From the NCBI GenBank assembly GCA_036937835.1, contig CM072861.1, forward strand, positions 20,698,001 to 20,762,000: DNA of 64,000 bases. The letters run 5' to 3'. A program made the translations under genes and the position numbers. The DNA is from Pampus argenteus. Lineage: Eukaryota > Chordata > Actinopteri > Scombriformes > Stromateidae. A model generated the notes under the pieces. That model worked only from the letters and a program-made list of their open reading frames with translations, was not told the origin of the DNA and searched no databases. This document shows, one piece after another, positions 23,270 to 35,699 of this stretch (position 1 is the first letter of the stretch; each line of letters starts with the position of its first letter).

Positions 23270-25890
23270 TGCAGAGGCTGTTGGACCAAGTTAGGAGTCG
23301 GCCATGAAAGGCCGGTCGGTTGTTTACAAACCGCAGCTCAAATCTCGTGAATCTTTCAGTGTTTGGTTAGAAAAGACAAATGTATCCGACGGCAGTGCAG
23401 ATAAATGGTTTATTGAAATAAGAGCTGAATGGGCCAGTAGCAGCATCTTGTCACCTCTTTTTGTAGTAAATGTGCTGTGTGATTACAGGAAGAGGAGGGG
23501 AGGGGACTGTGGAGGTTTGCAATTGTCTGCTAATTGAATTGTGTTTTTAATATGTTTTGGAGCACATAAGACTTTCCCTCATTAAGAGGCATTCGTGTTT
23601 TGAAAGGTCTAAACATACCTCACACGTCGGCGAAGGTTTTGCTCCCGATTAAAATAAATAACTTAACTACCGTTCTTTACTTATTCATTTGCATTTATGC
23701 GATCCATTCATCTTCACTCAGCGCAATCAAGATGTCATTTCAAATAAGCAGATCTATCCTTGAGACATGACACCGAAGCAAGGGACTATTTAGAGAGAGG
23801 ACAACTTGAGATTTCTTATACCCTTGGAGTATAGCAATTAATTTGACCTTCAGATGGTTTTTAAAGGGAATCTCATTCAGCCATGTAAAGAGAAATGGCT
23901 TGTGTTAATGCAGAGGTATGCTATTTGAATACAGAAGAGACTCAAAATATGTTCGCCCAACAGCTTCCCTACTAATAATGAAGCCCTGCCCATCAGTACT
24001 CCAGGAGAGATAAATGGATGCTGTCTGTTCGTGTGTCCACAACTCCAATCCTACATACACTTTCTCTCTTTTCCTCTCTCTCTCTCTCTCTCTCTCTCCT
24101 TCACTATCACACATACCCTTGGAAAAATAAGGGATGGGGTGGGGGGAGAGAAAAAATGAAATGCATGAGTAAAGTTTTAATAAGGGAGAGAGGTAATTTG
24201 AAAAGTCTTTGGAGGTGTTTGGAAATTTATCAATAACAACCAGCTGGGATTTCATGCATGGGAGCATTTGGTGTAATTGCCTGCACATCCCTGATAGAGG
24301 TTCCTCTTCAATAACAAAAAAATATGCTCTTTAATGCAAAAAAAAGAAGGAAAAAAAAGACTGACACTACTTACTGACTTTTCCTTTTAACTCTTGTCTA
24401 AACAGTTCATGAGATGTGCATCTTGATTCGCTTTGTGCCAACTTTTGTTGCTCGCTGCCAGTTTTATTCATGCGGAACAAAAAATAAATAAATAAAAAAT
24501 TATACCCCTTAATTTTCTAAGATCGCTGTACTTCAAAGGCATTCATTTGCATACAGTAGCACAAATTTAAAGCCTATTTGGAAACAATAGCATTCCTCCA
24601 TGTATTTTATTCCCTCTACGAGTCTGAGCCAGCTGCAGTCAAACACCACATTTTGTAACAGTATCAGTAAGTTATTGGTAATTGCATTAGTTGACAATGA
24701 AAGATGTGCTAATGTAAATTATAACCCATCCTTTGTCCCATTAGTGTGACACGGATTCATTCTCTTATCTACACAATATCTCAAAAAAAGGGATTCAGCC
24801 TGTATATGAATATCTTAGTGCAGCTGATGATGAGGAGCCTAAATAACACGTCAAATAGATCCGGTCGTGCTATATAAACATAAAGTCAAGCATGCAAAAA
24901 GTCAATACTACCCTCACCACAGGCTTCAAAAGTGCCATAGATGGATGCTGAAGGTTTTTAATAAAGAGAAAGCTATAAGCTGCTCTCACTGGCAGTGCAT
25001 ATTTCACTAAAAGGCTTCCATTGTTATCAGCCTGATCAATGAAATAACTCGTGATCCATACAAAGCGAAAAACTCTAATATTAGGCGAGATTTCAACCCG
25101 GAGGCACATTGTGGTTTCAAGAAGAAGCCGAAGAGCTTTCTTTAGTAACATCAGACCATGTCCGTGATTTGAAGGGGTTCCAGGTTTTACTCGGCAAACT
25201 TATCCGGATAATTCAGTAAACCTGTTTCTTGGAACCGGCCCCAGATCCACATTGAAATGTTGCTTTTTTTTTTTTTTTTTTTCATAAAGCTTATTGTCAA
25301 GGCAACTGATCACCGCTAGCCGTCACAAGTTTTTGTCCCTGACTTTTTCTCGCTGCCATAAAACGGTGTGTGTGTGTGATTTCCTCACACGAATTACACA
25401 TGAATGATAAGGTCATGGTCAATAGCAACGTAATCATCCAAACCAGAGATTGGATGTCTGCTTGTCTGACAGTCAAGAGAGAGTCATGCAGAGGGAAGCA
25501 AGTGCTCTCTACTGTGCAGGGAACAAGCTTAGGGCCTCATAGTGTATTACAGAGGGAATAACCCACACAGCCACCCCTGCTATCAAAATTGCTTGGGAGT
25601 AGATTGCTGCGGGAGGTTGTGTCTGTCTCTGCTTCCCGGTTCTATATTTTGTTCTGTGCCCAAGGTGCTTCACTGATCGCAGGCCAAAAGCTGTGTGAAA
25701 AAAATTCTGCCAACTCATAGAGGATGATAGCTAAAGGAGGGGAAATTCAACAATCCAACACAGAGCACTGGTGAAAATGAGAGAGAGAGACAGAGAGAAA
25801 GTGGGGGATGAAAAATGAACTGGAAAATGAGGACCGAACTCTAGTCTCTTATCTCCTCTTGTCGTGATGTTCTCTGAGATAAGTACCGCC
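23270..25890. other. Unique stretch with a (CT)n
   Basis: A (CT)n lies at 24073-24098 and a G-rich tract at 24131-24146. I recognise no exon or mobile element. Confidence 0.55.
24073..24098. repeat. (CT)13 microsatellite
   Basis: Uninterrupted CT dinucleotides. Confidence 0.95.
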
Positions 25891-26239
25891 TAAGTATGTT
25901 GTCAGGTCCACTGAAACACATTACAGACAGCACCGCAGGTTCTGCGGAGGTCTTGCGGTGCTGCTGCTCGGCTATCCTTTCAATCTCGCATACCTTCAGT
26001 CGCTTCTTCATTCAGCTAGAAATTCCTCGATCAACGTTTATGGATGTTGCGATAGCGGAGAGTCCAAGTGGTTCGAGAGACCGTCTCGGGAAACTGGAAA
26101 AGGTCATACAGTCACTTCTTGCGACAGCCGTTATGCATCCATCAGTAGGCATGTGTGCTGTCAAAGTGTACTTGCGATGCCTGAATGCTTACCTGCTCAC
26201 TCAGCGTAAGTCACCCTGTCAGCTGCCAAAAATATAAAT

Positions 26240-27890
26240 ATTTTAATATGGTCTTTGTTAATTAATTAGATGATGAATTCTCATCCAGTGCTTTTTTTTT
26301 TCCCCCAATAATCGTTAGTCAAAATAAGTTGCTGCATAGATGATGTATCCATAGCTGTCACTATCTCTTGTGGTTTCATAACCATTTTTTTTCATTTACT
26401 TTCTGGTTTTTAATACCACTGACATGGAGTCACAGTGAAATAGCCGCATAGCATGAAGCCATGAACTCAGAGCTCCTTATGGACGTCCTATGAGACTGGA
26501 CAACTTTTTATAATGTGTTCTTTAAGAGGATGTGCACTCAAAATCTGAACCAATGTAAATACAATGTTTTGTTTCTCGGCTATTTTGTCAAGAGTCAGAA
26601 ATGATTGAAAACCATTTCCTTTCAAAAAGCTTGCCTTTGCAATATTTCTACATAGCAAAGCTGCCATCACATGACAAGACATCAATGTTTTCCTGCCATA
26701 CAAAGTAGAATAGAAAGTGTAGCTTTCTTGTTTCTGGTTGTTTGTTTTCTAAAGTGGAGCCGAGCTTACCTAAGCAAAACTCAATATTGATTATAGGTGC
26801 AGCTTTTTTTTTTTTTTTTACACAGAGATGTGTACGGCAATGCATTTCCTTCCACTAGTAATAAAATAGGTGCCATTTATTGGAAATATTATTGGAAATG
26901 TCGCTGAATTAAAAAGGTCATTCTCATTAGGGAACAAAACCTATATTAAGAACATGAGCGCTACTGTATTTCATGCAGTGTTTATCCTTTATCATATCTG
27001 TGTGTTGAGTTTTTATTATTACAAAAGCATTTTTTTTGGAGGTTGTACAATTATATGCACTATACATATTATATATACAAGTGTGGTTGAGTACACACGC
27101 TACTAAGCATTCAAGTGGTTTAACCCTTGAAAACCCTGTTGCCAGGCAACTGACAACAGTAATGTTTCTGAATTTTAACGTCATACTCATGAACAACAAA
27201 ACAGAAGTAGATTACAGAAGGTGAGCGATGACCGTGGCCTGCCATACTTTAAAAGTGTACGTGCACGCGATGCAGGGAGGTGGCTCATTGATGTCTTCTC
27301 TTGTTAACACAAGCTCAGTGTCACGACAGCAGGGAAGAAATATAATCCCAGCTTTAAGTTTCTTATAAGGCAGAAAATATGAGATTTGCGTCACCTATGT
27401 TTAATAGATGGTATGACGTAACATCAGAGTCACGTCCTTGTAATGAATCTGATCATATTGTGGGAACAGTTGTATGACAGACAATGTGAAAATGAAGGAA
27501 CACTGAGCAAAAGGCTTGCAAAGTTTTACTTTTGTCATTTCTATTCCAATAATGCTGACCTTGATCGGCCGGCCATTAAAAGAGGAAATCGGCTTTGAAA
27601 TTGTATTGATCAACAAAAAAGCAGAAGCTTTTGTGTCTTGCTTTAAAGCACCTTTTAAGATCCATCCACTTTTTTCATGTGTAGGAGTGTGTAGGAGGCC
27701 TTTTTTATTTTTCTCTAACTCAAAGAGAGGTCATGCCCGTGTAACTATGAAGTTTTACCAAGCTCAAAAAGGATGAGACGAAATCACAATCGTCTTGGGT
27801 GGCACTAAGCCCCGGATACAGCGACGGTCTGCAGTAGGCCAATGGCAGGCTTATTCCCACAGTCTACATCCGGTGAGTCAGACTAATTAA
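26240..27890. other. Unique AT-rich stretch
   Basis: A poly(T) lies at 26804-26819. No exon or mobile element is recognised. Confidence 0.5.
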
Positions 27891-27895
27891 CAGCC

Positions 27896-27916
27896 ACACA
27901 CACACACACACACACA
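27896..27916. repeat. (CA)10 microsatellite
   Basis: Uninterrupted CA dinucleotides. Confidence 0.95.
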
Positions 27917-28319
27917 GAAAGTGTTTTCTGAATATATATTCTCCATGATCGGTATGGTGACAGCTTGTTAAGTCTTACATGATGTATAAATCGGGTCTAG
28001 GCTGCGGTAAGTAATGAGCAATAGTTCAGATAGTAATATTTCTTTCAAACATACATAATTGGCCATTCTGTAAAAAAAAGTTTCTTGTGTAAATAAGTCT
28101 GCTTATCTTTGAAAGGAAAATTGCCTGTAAACAAGCTGTTTGTTATTTATGATGACCAACATCTCAGACCTACTTTATGTACAGTAGTTTACCTTGTTCA
28201 TATTTATGGAGCTAAAATGTAAACATTGTTCAGAAGCAGAGAATCGGAGTCGAAACACAAAGACTGTGATTCAGCAAGCCATTACATCGCAATGAGAGGA
28301 TAATTTCTGCTGTCCCATA

Positions 28320-28545
28320 TCTTAAACGTTGACTGCAATCATATTCTGTTCGAATTTTATCAACCATGCTTGAAATCTCAACTGCAGGGTTTCTCGTCTC
28401 ATTTTTTGAACCCTGGCCAGAACAAGCAAAATTACTGCCTGCAATATCAAAGCTGCATTAATAAATGGATCCTTCCTACCAAGCGGGTTGTGTATTTGCA
28501 TTGCACAATTACCTTTCATTGGCAAGCGCTCGCACGCAGTTTTTC
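28320..28545. promoter_or_regulatory. Candidate conserved non-coding element (enhancer-like)
   Basis: The block carries an octamer ATTTGCAT at 28494-28501, followed by CACAATTACC and a CATTGG box, with little simple repeat. It reads like deeply conserved vertebrate regulatory DNA, but this is a judgement of texture only. Confidence 0.25.
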
Positions 28546-28549
28546 ATCA

Positions 28550-31500
28550 GATTAGAAATTTGTCATCTCTCAACATGTCTGAGAATTAAAAAAAAAAAAA
28601 AAAAGGCCTTTAGTAGGAATCCCAAAGGATCATTTCACTCTCTCTCTCTCTCTCATGTTCTTCCCCAAAACAAGTGTCGGAGGCATTTGATTTACAAGAA
28701 AGACAGGGTGATACATCAGGCCCTGATCAAAGCTTCTATTTGCAGTCAGCACTATTGGGCAGTATTTCTCAGAGATGATATAGAGAAGGAGAGTGAAACC
28801 TTTTGAAAACAAATTTGTTACGGGGGGATTATTTTTATCTTTATGATGACCTTGCAGTAAAAGAAACAAGCAGCAAAACATCATATTAGCGAACCTTTCA
28901 ATCGCTTCCCACTGCTTGGGTTCCTGCCACAGAGCCGATGATACATTCAGATTCAATGGACCCCACCCCACCACCACCACCCCCACCGGCTCATGAATCT
29001 GGACAGATATGAAAGATATATCAAAAAGACTGAAATTACAGCAGAAAGGGTATAATTCTTACTCAGTGAAAGTTTTACCATCATAAGTATTCAATACATT
29101 TTTTTTTTGAGATTTTGACCTATTTAAACTCCCAGCTATGAATCAACCGATGATGTTTTTCATCATCAAGCGATGTCGACGTCGTGTTTGTTAAATATTC
29201 CGTTTGCTTTCCGAGAGAGTTTCAAAGGCAAAAAACGGGATTTATTCGCGCTTCTCCAGCCCAGCGCTCCCTGTTGCACTGCAGCCTGATGCATATGACT
29301 TCGGCCAATAGTCTGAATGTGATTTATGATCAAACAGCACCTGAACCTGGGATTTATTATCCATTACCGCTGTCCGTCAGGCAACATTACATTACACTCC
29401 ACTGTTCATCTCAGTTTGCTGAGCAGCAATGCGCCACCAGAAAGAAATATGTGGTTAGACCCAGTTTAAGACATGCAAAACATCTAGTGCCATTGCACCT
29501 CTCCCACAGCCTTTTCTCCTCCTTTTAGGGTGTCTTTATTACCACTGGTTTGAACTTCAGTACAGTATTCTCTCCCTTTTCTTTATTATGTATTTTATAT
29601 CCTTATGTTTGAATTGATTGTGTTTTTGTTTGTTTTTTTTGCATGAGCTCAGTACTTAATTTAAGTTCCAGTAATTAGGCTGTACTATTTTCATCGTTTA
29701 ACAGCAAATGAAAAAGTGTTTTTTTTTTCTGTATGAAGAGACATCACTAAATTTAGAACAATGCTGCCTAGAAATTACCCGTGCCTTTATTTCCCCCCGC
29801 TGTGACTATTTACATGTCTGAACGCTTCAACAAATGTGCATTATTTACCGATTCAGAATGCAGAGCGGCGTCTGAGCAACACTAGAAGCGGCGAAATTGC
29901 TGCTTCTGTCCTGCTTCCAATGCATTTTAGGATTGAGTTTAAAGGAATGTTTTGTCAAAAAAAACGGTCGCCACCTGTAGGGTGAAAGTTTGCAGTCAGC
30001 TTAGATTCACAACAGTTGCAGGATTTCCAAAAGTGACCTAATTTCGTAGGATAAATACGGCATTAAAAAGTCCATACTGAAGAAACACTCCTGCAGCATA
30101 ATCTGCTTCTCTACTGGCATCCCTATGCTCAGTACTTTCCAAATACTATTTTTACTTGCTGGCGGAAGCATCTTCCTCTGTTTCATCTGTTGGCACAACA
30201 TCGCCAAATCAAGCAGGTCCTGGTGTAGTCCAGTCCAGTCTCCGTTTAATACTGGTTCATCATAGAGAACCTTTTATATAATTTAACTCTGTTTGGGCCG
30301 TCTGAAAAAGTCCCAGTCCTAATTGTCCCAGGACTTTTGATAAGACGATTTAAAATCATGCTGCACGGTGTGTTAAATATAAACACAGGTTTTTTTTTTG
30401 TCAGTGTTTTGATATTCAGTATCTCAGAACGGCGCCTCGCTAATTCAAAGCTCACAATGTGGCAAATGAAAATAGTCTTCCTCAGAGCACACCTTCCTTC
30501 TCTGATCCTCATGATCTTTGTTCAGTATTGGAAAGGTTTATTCTGTCCACACTCTCGTATGTATTTCGTTCGGCTGAAATCACACAAAGCAGAGAGCTAA
30601 TAAGGTATGAGCGGACAGGGTGCGTATCCAATTATTTGTTCCAGGTAATGTGTTTTCCTGGATATGGCTGCTGTATAACTATAGGACTGGCCAGAATATA
30701 AGATGATATATTTAAAAGCGATGGTTGAAAAAGTCATATAGGTGCACATATACATTTTTTCATTGAATGGAGCCAGAGCAAGCCTCGTACTTTTAAGAGA
30801 GTATATAATTAAGATTATTATATGTTGAGAGACAGAGAAAAATGCAATATGATGTTACAGAATGCCACACCAGGAAATAATAAGACAAAAAAGACAGTCA
30901 GAAATATGCTAGCAGCCAAATTAAAATCTTTCCGACTGCTTCCAATAGCTTGACAGGAGAGTATGTACTGTACCTGTGGTTTTATATATTTATCCACCTT
31001 TACTGTTCTTGGGTTGAAAAGTTTGTCAATGCGGTGCCGCCTTGTGCTGGCGGACAGCTCTGACATCCAACACGTAAGCGTTGGCTGCAAAACAGCCAAC
31101 TTTTCTTGCGATAAGTTTTTTATTTTTTTTATTTCAGGAATCTTTCACAGTTTCCTGTTCACAACATCATCCTGTTTGTTTGATTGTCAGTCTGCATAGC
31201 TCATTAATTGCAGTTCAACAACTGGGGACAGATCTCTACCCCGATTGTGACGTACGTTTGTCAGTTCAGACGTAAAGGATAGCAAAGTGTTTGCGTGTGT
31301 CATTTCAAAAAAATTCCTCCTCACTTGTTACCAGGACAACCTGCTCCTTCAGTGTGCCCTTTAAGTAAATACCTGGGAGGATGGGCAGAAAGGAGGAAGG
31401 GATCTAGCCGTGGAGATCTCCTGGGAACCCTCTGAGAGATGGCGGGAGCAGATGTTGAGGAGGAGCCCTTCTGTTCTCGGCCTGTTTCTGGAGGTGTGTT

Positions 31501-31730
31501 TGGTCATTAGCAAATATTCCATGCCAGTGGAGAAATGGCATAAGATCAACATTTTCATAAGGCAGAATGTAAATAGAGAAGATGCAATGGCTCTTGTCTG
31601 CCAAGATTATGGGACTTCTGAGTGTCTGTTTTTGCCTTTGATCAAACATGCATGACAGCTCGTCTTCAAAGCCGAGACAATATGTGAGCAAGGCATACTG
31701 GCAGATGCATACAATCACTGCGTCCAGAGG
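28550..31730. other. Unique stretch, no recognised feature
   Basis: It includes a poly(A) at 28589-28604 and a short (CT)n near 28640-28654. Frames reach about 118 codons but match nothing I know. Confidence 0.5.
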
Positions 31731-31732
31731 AA

Positions 31733-31754
31733 ACACACACACACACACACACAC
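31733..31754. repeat. (CA)n microsatellite
   Basis: Uninterrupted CA dinucleotides. Confidence 0.95.
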
Positions 31755-32338
31755 TCTCACAGAGGAAACACACACCGTCATATATTACGGTTGACAGTCC
31801 TGCTTTTTATCCAGCTACAAAGTAGCTCTATGAATAGTTAATAGAGTTCAGGATAATACCCATGTTGTTGTATTCTTATTTATCAATAATGACATGCCGA
31901 GACAGTCCTGCAACAATCTCACTGACCCGTGTGTCATCTGCCGGTGTTCAAAATATCACCGAAACCTTTTGAGTTCCCCTTTTAAGTCTAAAGCAATTCA
32001 TCTTTAACTGTACATCTGTTCAAGTCTCCTCTAAAAAGGAGAGGAACAAACAATTGACGCTTCATTGCTTAAAGGCAAACAACACAAAACGCTTATTTCC
32101 CAGTCTTGGCATCCGATTACTCAAACGCGCTCACACATTGCCTCACAACAACACATTTGGCGGTTTTGATTAACACAAACTTTGTTCAGGCCCTTTTCGC
32201 AAATATTTTTCAGAAAAAAAAGAAAAGAAAAAAAAACGACAGCTGTATTCTTGACAGCGCTGTAAACAAGGTACAGCAGCTTTAAATCTCACATAATGGA
32301 GACAGACAGCAATAACAACTGTTCACACTCCCTTCCCC

Positions 32339-32385
32339 CCCTGAGGCAATTTTCCCTGAGGCAACTTTCCCTGAGGTGAACAGAT
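32339..32385 (+). repeat. 15-bp tandem repeat, three TFAP2-like sites
   Basis: Units CTGAGGCAATTTTCC and CTGAGGCAACTTTCC are followed by a third, diverged CTGAGGTGAACAGAT. CTGAGG starts at 32341, 32356 and 32371, a fixed period of 15. CCCTGAGGC in the first two units fits the TFAP2 consensus SCCTSAGGS; the third has T at the last position. Confidence 0.85.
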
Positions 32386-33039
32386 TTGCCAGCGCGTACT
32401 TGAATCTGGACGTAGTGACCGACATTGAGATCACTCTTTGTGGGAATAGGATATGCACAGCGCTGCAGGTCGCTAGGGGTCTGCAGTAAAGACATAAAAA
32501 AAAAGAAAAAATAAATCCTATGAGCCTGCAATCACTGTACCAGAACATTGTTTCATTTAGCTTAGATGTAATGCACGGAGGCATATTGGGCTGCATACAG
32601 TCAAAGATCAATTTTTAATAAAAACTCTAGGGGCAGATATTTTTTCACATGTCAAAGGCACGCCTAAAGACAGCAACACATTTGAACAGAGCTTCCTGTT
32701 GCCATAATTCAACAAACACTTTTTTTTGTAGGAAACAACGTTCTATCTTATGACAAAAAAACCCCCAAAACATCCATATTTGAGGCTTTCTTGGCACTGT
32801 GTAAGCATTTGCATCCCCCTTTAATTCGATGTAGGCAGCAATTATGTATGACTAATGGTGGATAGGAAGCCTCAGTATTCACTGTTGATGTTTCACAACA
32901 GTGTTAATTTAAACTGATCTATGCATTGGAACAACTGTGATTAATCCATGTTATTAGCATAAATGCATTATTTAGATGCCAAAACATTACTTATATGCGG
33001 ATGGCATACAAAGTTTCCCTATTCTGTTTTGTTCTGTGG

Positions 33040-33040
<1 letters not shown>

Positions 33041-33073
<33 letters not shown>
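33041..33073. repeat. (TG)16 microsatellite
   Basis: Uninterrupted TG dinucleotides. Confidence 0.97.
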
Positions 33074-33076
<3 letters not shown>

Positions 33077-33079
33077 TGT

Positions 33080-35510
33080 CTATTACTGAGCCACTATATC
33101 ATCTCACTCTACAAGTACTAAATGGAAAACAATCCCCGGTCTATCATTTGGATGGTTTCCATGCAAAGCAGACTCGGTGACACTCGGCTGTTGTTAGTCA
33201 GGTTGAACTTTGTTTCAATCCAGTTTGACTTTGATCATGAAAAGAGTATTAATTAGAGGAAGCTTTCAAGGCTTAAGTGGGAGGATCTGAGGTCCAACTG
33301 TTTTCCACAGCTTTTTTTTTTATTGTAATTGTGCTCAAGGTTCCCCAGAGAAATGGACAGTTGCCATGGTAAAATGAATTGATAAGGCAGTACTTTGATC
33401 TGAGTACATTGAGAAATGGCCCTTTTTTATAAGCAATGTTTATTAGATTATGTTATTATTATTGATCATTTGGACTAGTAAATCCGTATATATGAAATGA
33501 CATGAAAAGATCTCACTATCTTCTCTAACTGTAAAGTGTAATTTCTCCTTTATGTATAATACTTTTCAGTGATTGTCAGACAAAGGGATTCAAATGTCAT
33601 ATTGAAAGTGCTCATTCATGCCGTCTGCATTGTGTGTCATGCAGACTTTTACATTCAGGCGCGTTGCATGTCGTTATGACCACATTAAATTAACAAGGAT
33701 AAAGTATGAAAATATTTTTACAGTGAAGCAGCACATCATCGAGCAAGGATAAAGAAATTATACACAGTCAGATTCTCTAATGGACTTTATTCATCAAGTG
33801 CAGGTGATGTTTTTATTGCTGTAACAATGCCTGACATTAATATGAAATCAGAAAGTTCACCTTCTCTCTGGCAGCGTCGAGATGTCTCTGATTAAGAACT
33901 TTATAATCATTAAATGTCAGACGTTGGTGCTTCACTCGACTAGCCATGCAGGACTGTGACATTGTCACGTTGCATCAGCGCTCGAAAGGTACCCTTTGCT
34001 GTCTGTGACACCTCTTATATGTTGTTATTTTTAGTGTACAAGTGTCAGTTTTGAAGGAATTTACACTAAAATCTCAAAAATCTTTGCATTTACATTTTAG
34101 ATCGTCGATAAACCGATCGAGCGTTTGCTGTAACTTTGGTGCATTCTGTTCATGACCGGTTTTAATATTGAATCATGTATTATATTATACATATTAACAC
34201 AGTGTCTAATTTGCTCGACCATTTCAGCTTAAGTGTTTTCTGTAAGATGCGCTCATATAATCTTAATTAAAATGCATGACCAATTTTTTTTTATTAATGT
34301 CCAACCTAATTGCAAGGGCAGGGATTAATTTCTCACTGTGTTGATTATGATCTGTTTATGTGGGTATTTACAGTTGCATTCAGTTCCAGCTCAGAAAACA
34401 TGAATAAATGTATTAATGTCAAAGTTAAGTGTTAGCCTCGACAGACGCTCGTGCGTTAACTAACACGTATTATGCTGACACCCAAACAAGGTTTAGTTCA
34501 AAGTCTTTATCTGCAAGGAGATGCTTTATCACGTTGTGAAGGTGTAATAACTCGGGGTTAATGTAATAACTTCATGAAACCTCAGATGTCTGCAACTAAA
34601 TATATATTTTTAGGCGCATCAGAAATGACAAATGATATTAAAGTTGCATTTCTAAAAAAAAAAAAAAAAAAGCTGCACAGATTGATCTAACACTTCTCCA
34701 TAAGTTCATTAAAATGTTTCCTGCGTTAAAAGATAAGCCCTTACTTTTCATTTATTGCAGATTACAAAGTGCCATTATTATCAGTTTAATTATTCTCTGT
34801 GATTATAGAGGCTTTAATGAATATAAAATGTCTATATACTGTAATTGTAGTGATTTTAATTCTGATTTAATGACAACTAAATCTCCTCATTGAGAAACAC
34901 TCACCCACGTCTTGGTGGCAAATACACAAAATCCACAAGAAGATGGGTTTGAACTTCAGAAAAATAGCTGTCATATATTTAATCATGGCCTTTTACTTCA
35001 GATGAAGGAAGGCGGTTTTAAAAAGTATGAGCAATTTAACCCATTCATTTTTTTTTTGTTCATTTATTTATTTATTTGTATGTTGTTGTCATTTTTGGCT
35101 CAAGTTTAACTGCACACGATCACTCTTACAAAACATTGCGTAATGCTGTGGCGTTTATGGCATGACGGACTAAAAAGACTTCATCCCCAATAATAATTCA
35201 AAACAATCAATCATCATAACAGAAAACAATTGAGTTCCTTGAGGCTACAATATGCAACTTTTCACCTTGAGGCAACATATTGCATTGTGAGTCCTTTATT
35301 TTTACCCTTAGGTGAAACGGGTTGGGCCAGCACTTGTCACTCAATTTGACGGGTTGTTGAGACGACATTCAGCCTGTGGCTGTGGTAACATGAAGCCACC
35401 GCAGGCACTGAAGACTCGACTGAAAATGAAGCACACACAAACGGAGAACTACAATCTGTGCCTATGGGATGATAAATGCCCACAAATGTCTGCAGCCCTA
35501 TAATATCAAA
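33080..35510. other. Unique AT-rich stretch
   Basis: A poly(A) lies at 34653-34670. A short imperfect duplication beginning CCTTGAGGC occurs near 35237 and 35263. No exon is recognised. Confidence 0.5.
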
Positions 35511-35513
35511 TAT

Positions 35514-35693
35514 AAGGACAGGTTCACAATTTGTCAAGTCCTCGCTGTAATCGTACCTCCTGTTCATACTGGCTATTAGAAGATCCCTTTATAACATACT
35601 TACAATGTAAGTGATGGGAGACAAAATCCAAAACCCTCCTCAAATGACCACCTGACTGTTGTTTTAAGACAGAAAACTGTGAACGTATCCTTT
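35514..35693. mobile_element. MITE with inverted ends (percomorph family)
   Basis: The left end AAGGACAGGTTCACAATTTG is matched by the inverse complement of the right end, AAAGGATACGTTCACAG. The inner steps GTTCATACTGGCTATTAGAA, GATCCCTTTATAACA and TTACAATGTAAGTGATGGGA are hallmarks of a repeat I know from many spiny-rayed fish. The copy is internally shortened relative to that family. A target duplication is not clear. Confidence 0.7.
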
Positions 35694-35699
35694 AAAGCT

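Noticed and set aside
28630..28986. 118-codon minus-strand frame
   Set aside because: It begins in a GGTGGT-type repeat and ends in a GAGA repeat; no recognisable domain.
31080..31100. Hairpin GTTGGCTG-CAAAA-CAGCCAAC followed by T residues
   Set aside because: It looks like a bacterial terminator, but eight-base inverted repeats with short loops are expected by chance many times in 64 kb of eukaryotic DNA.
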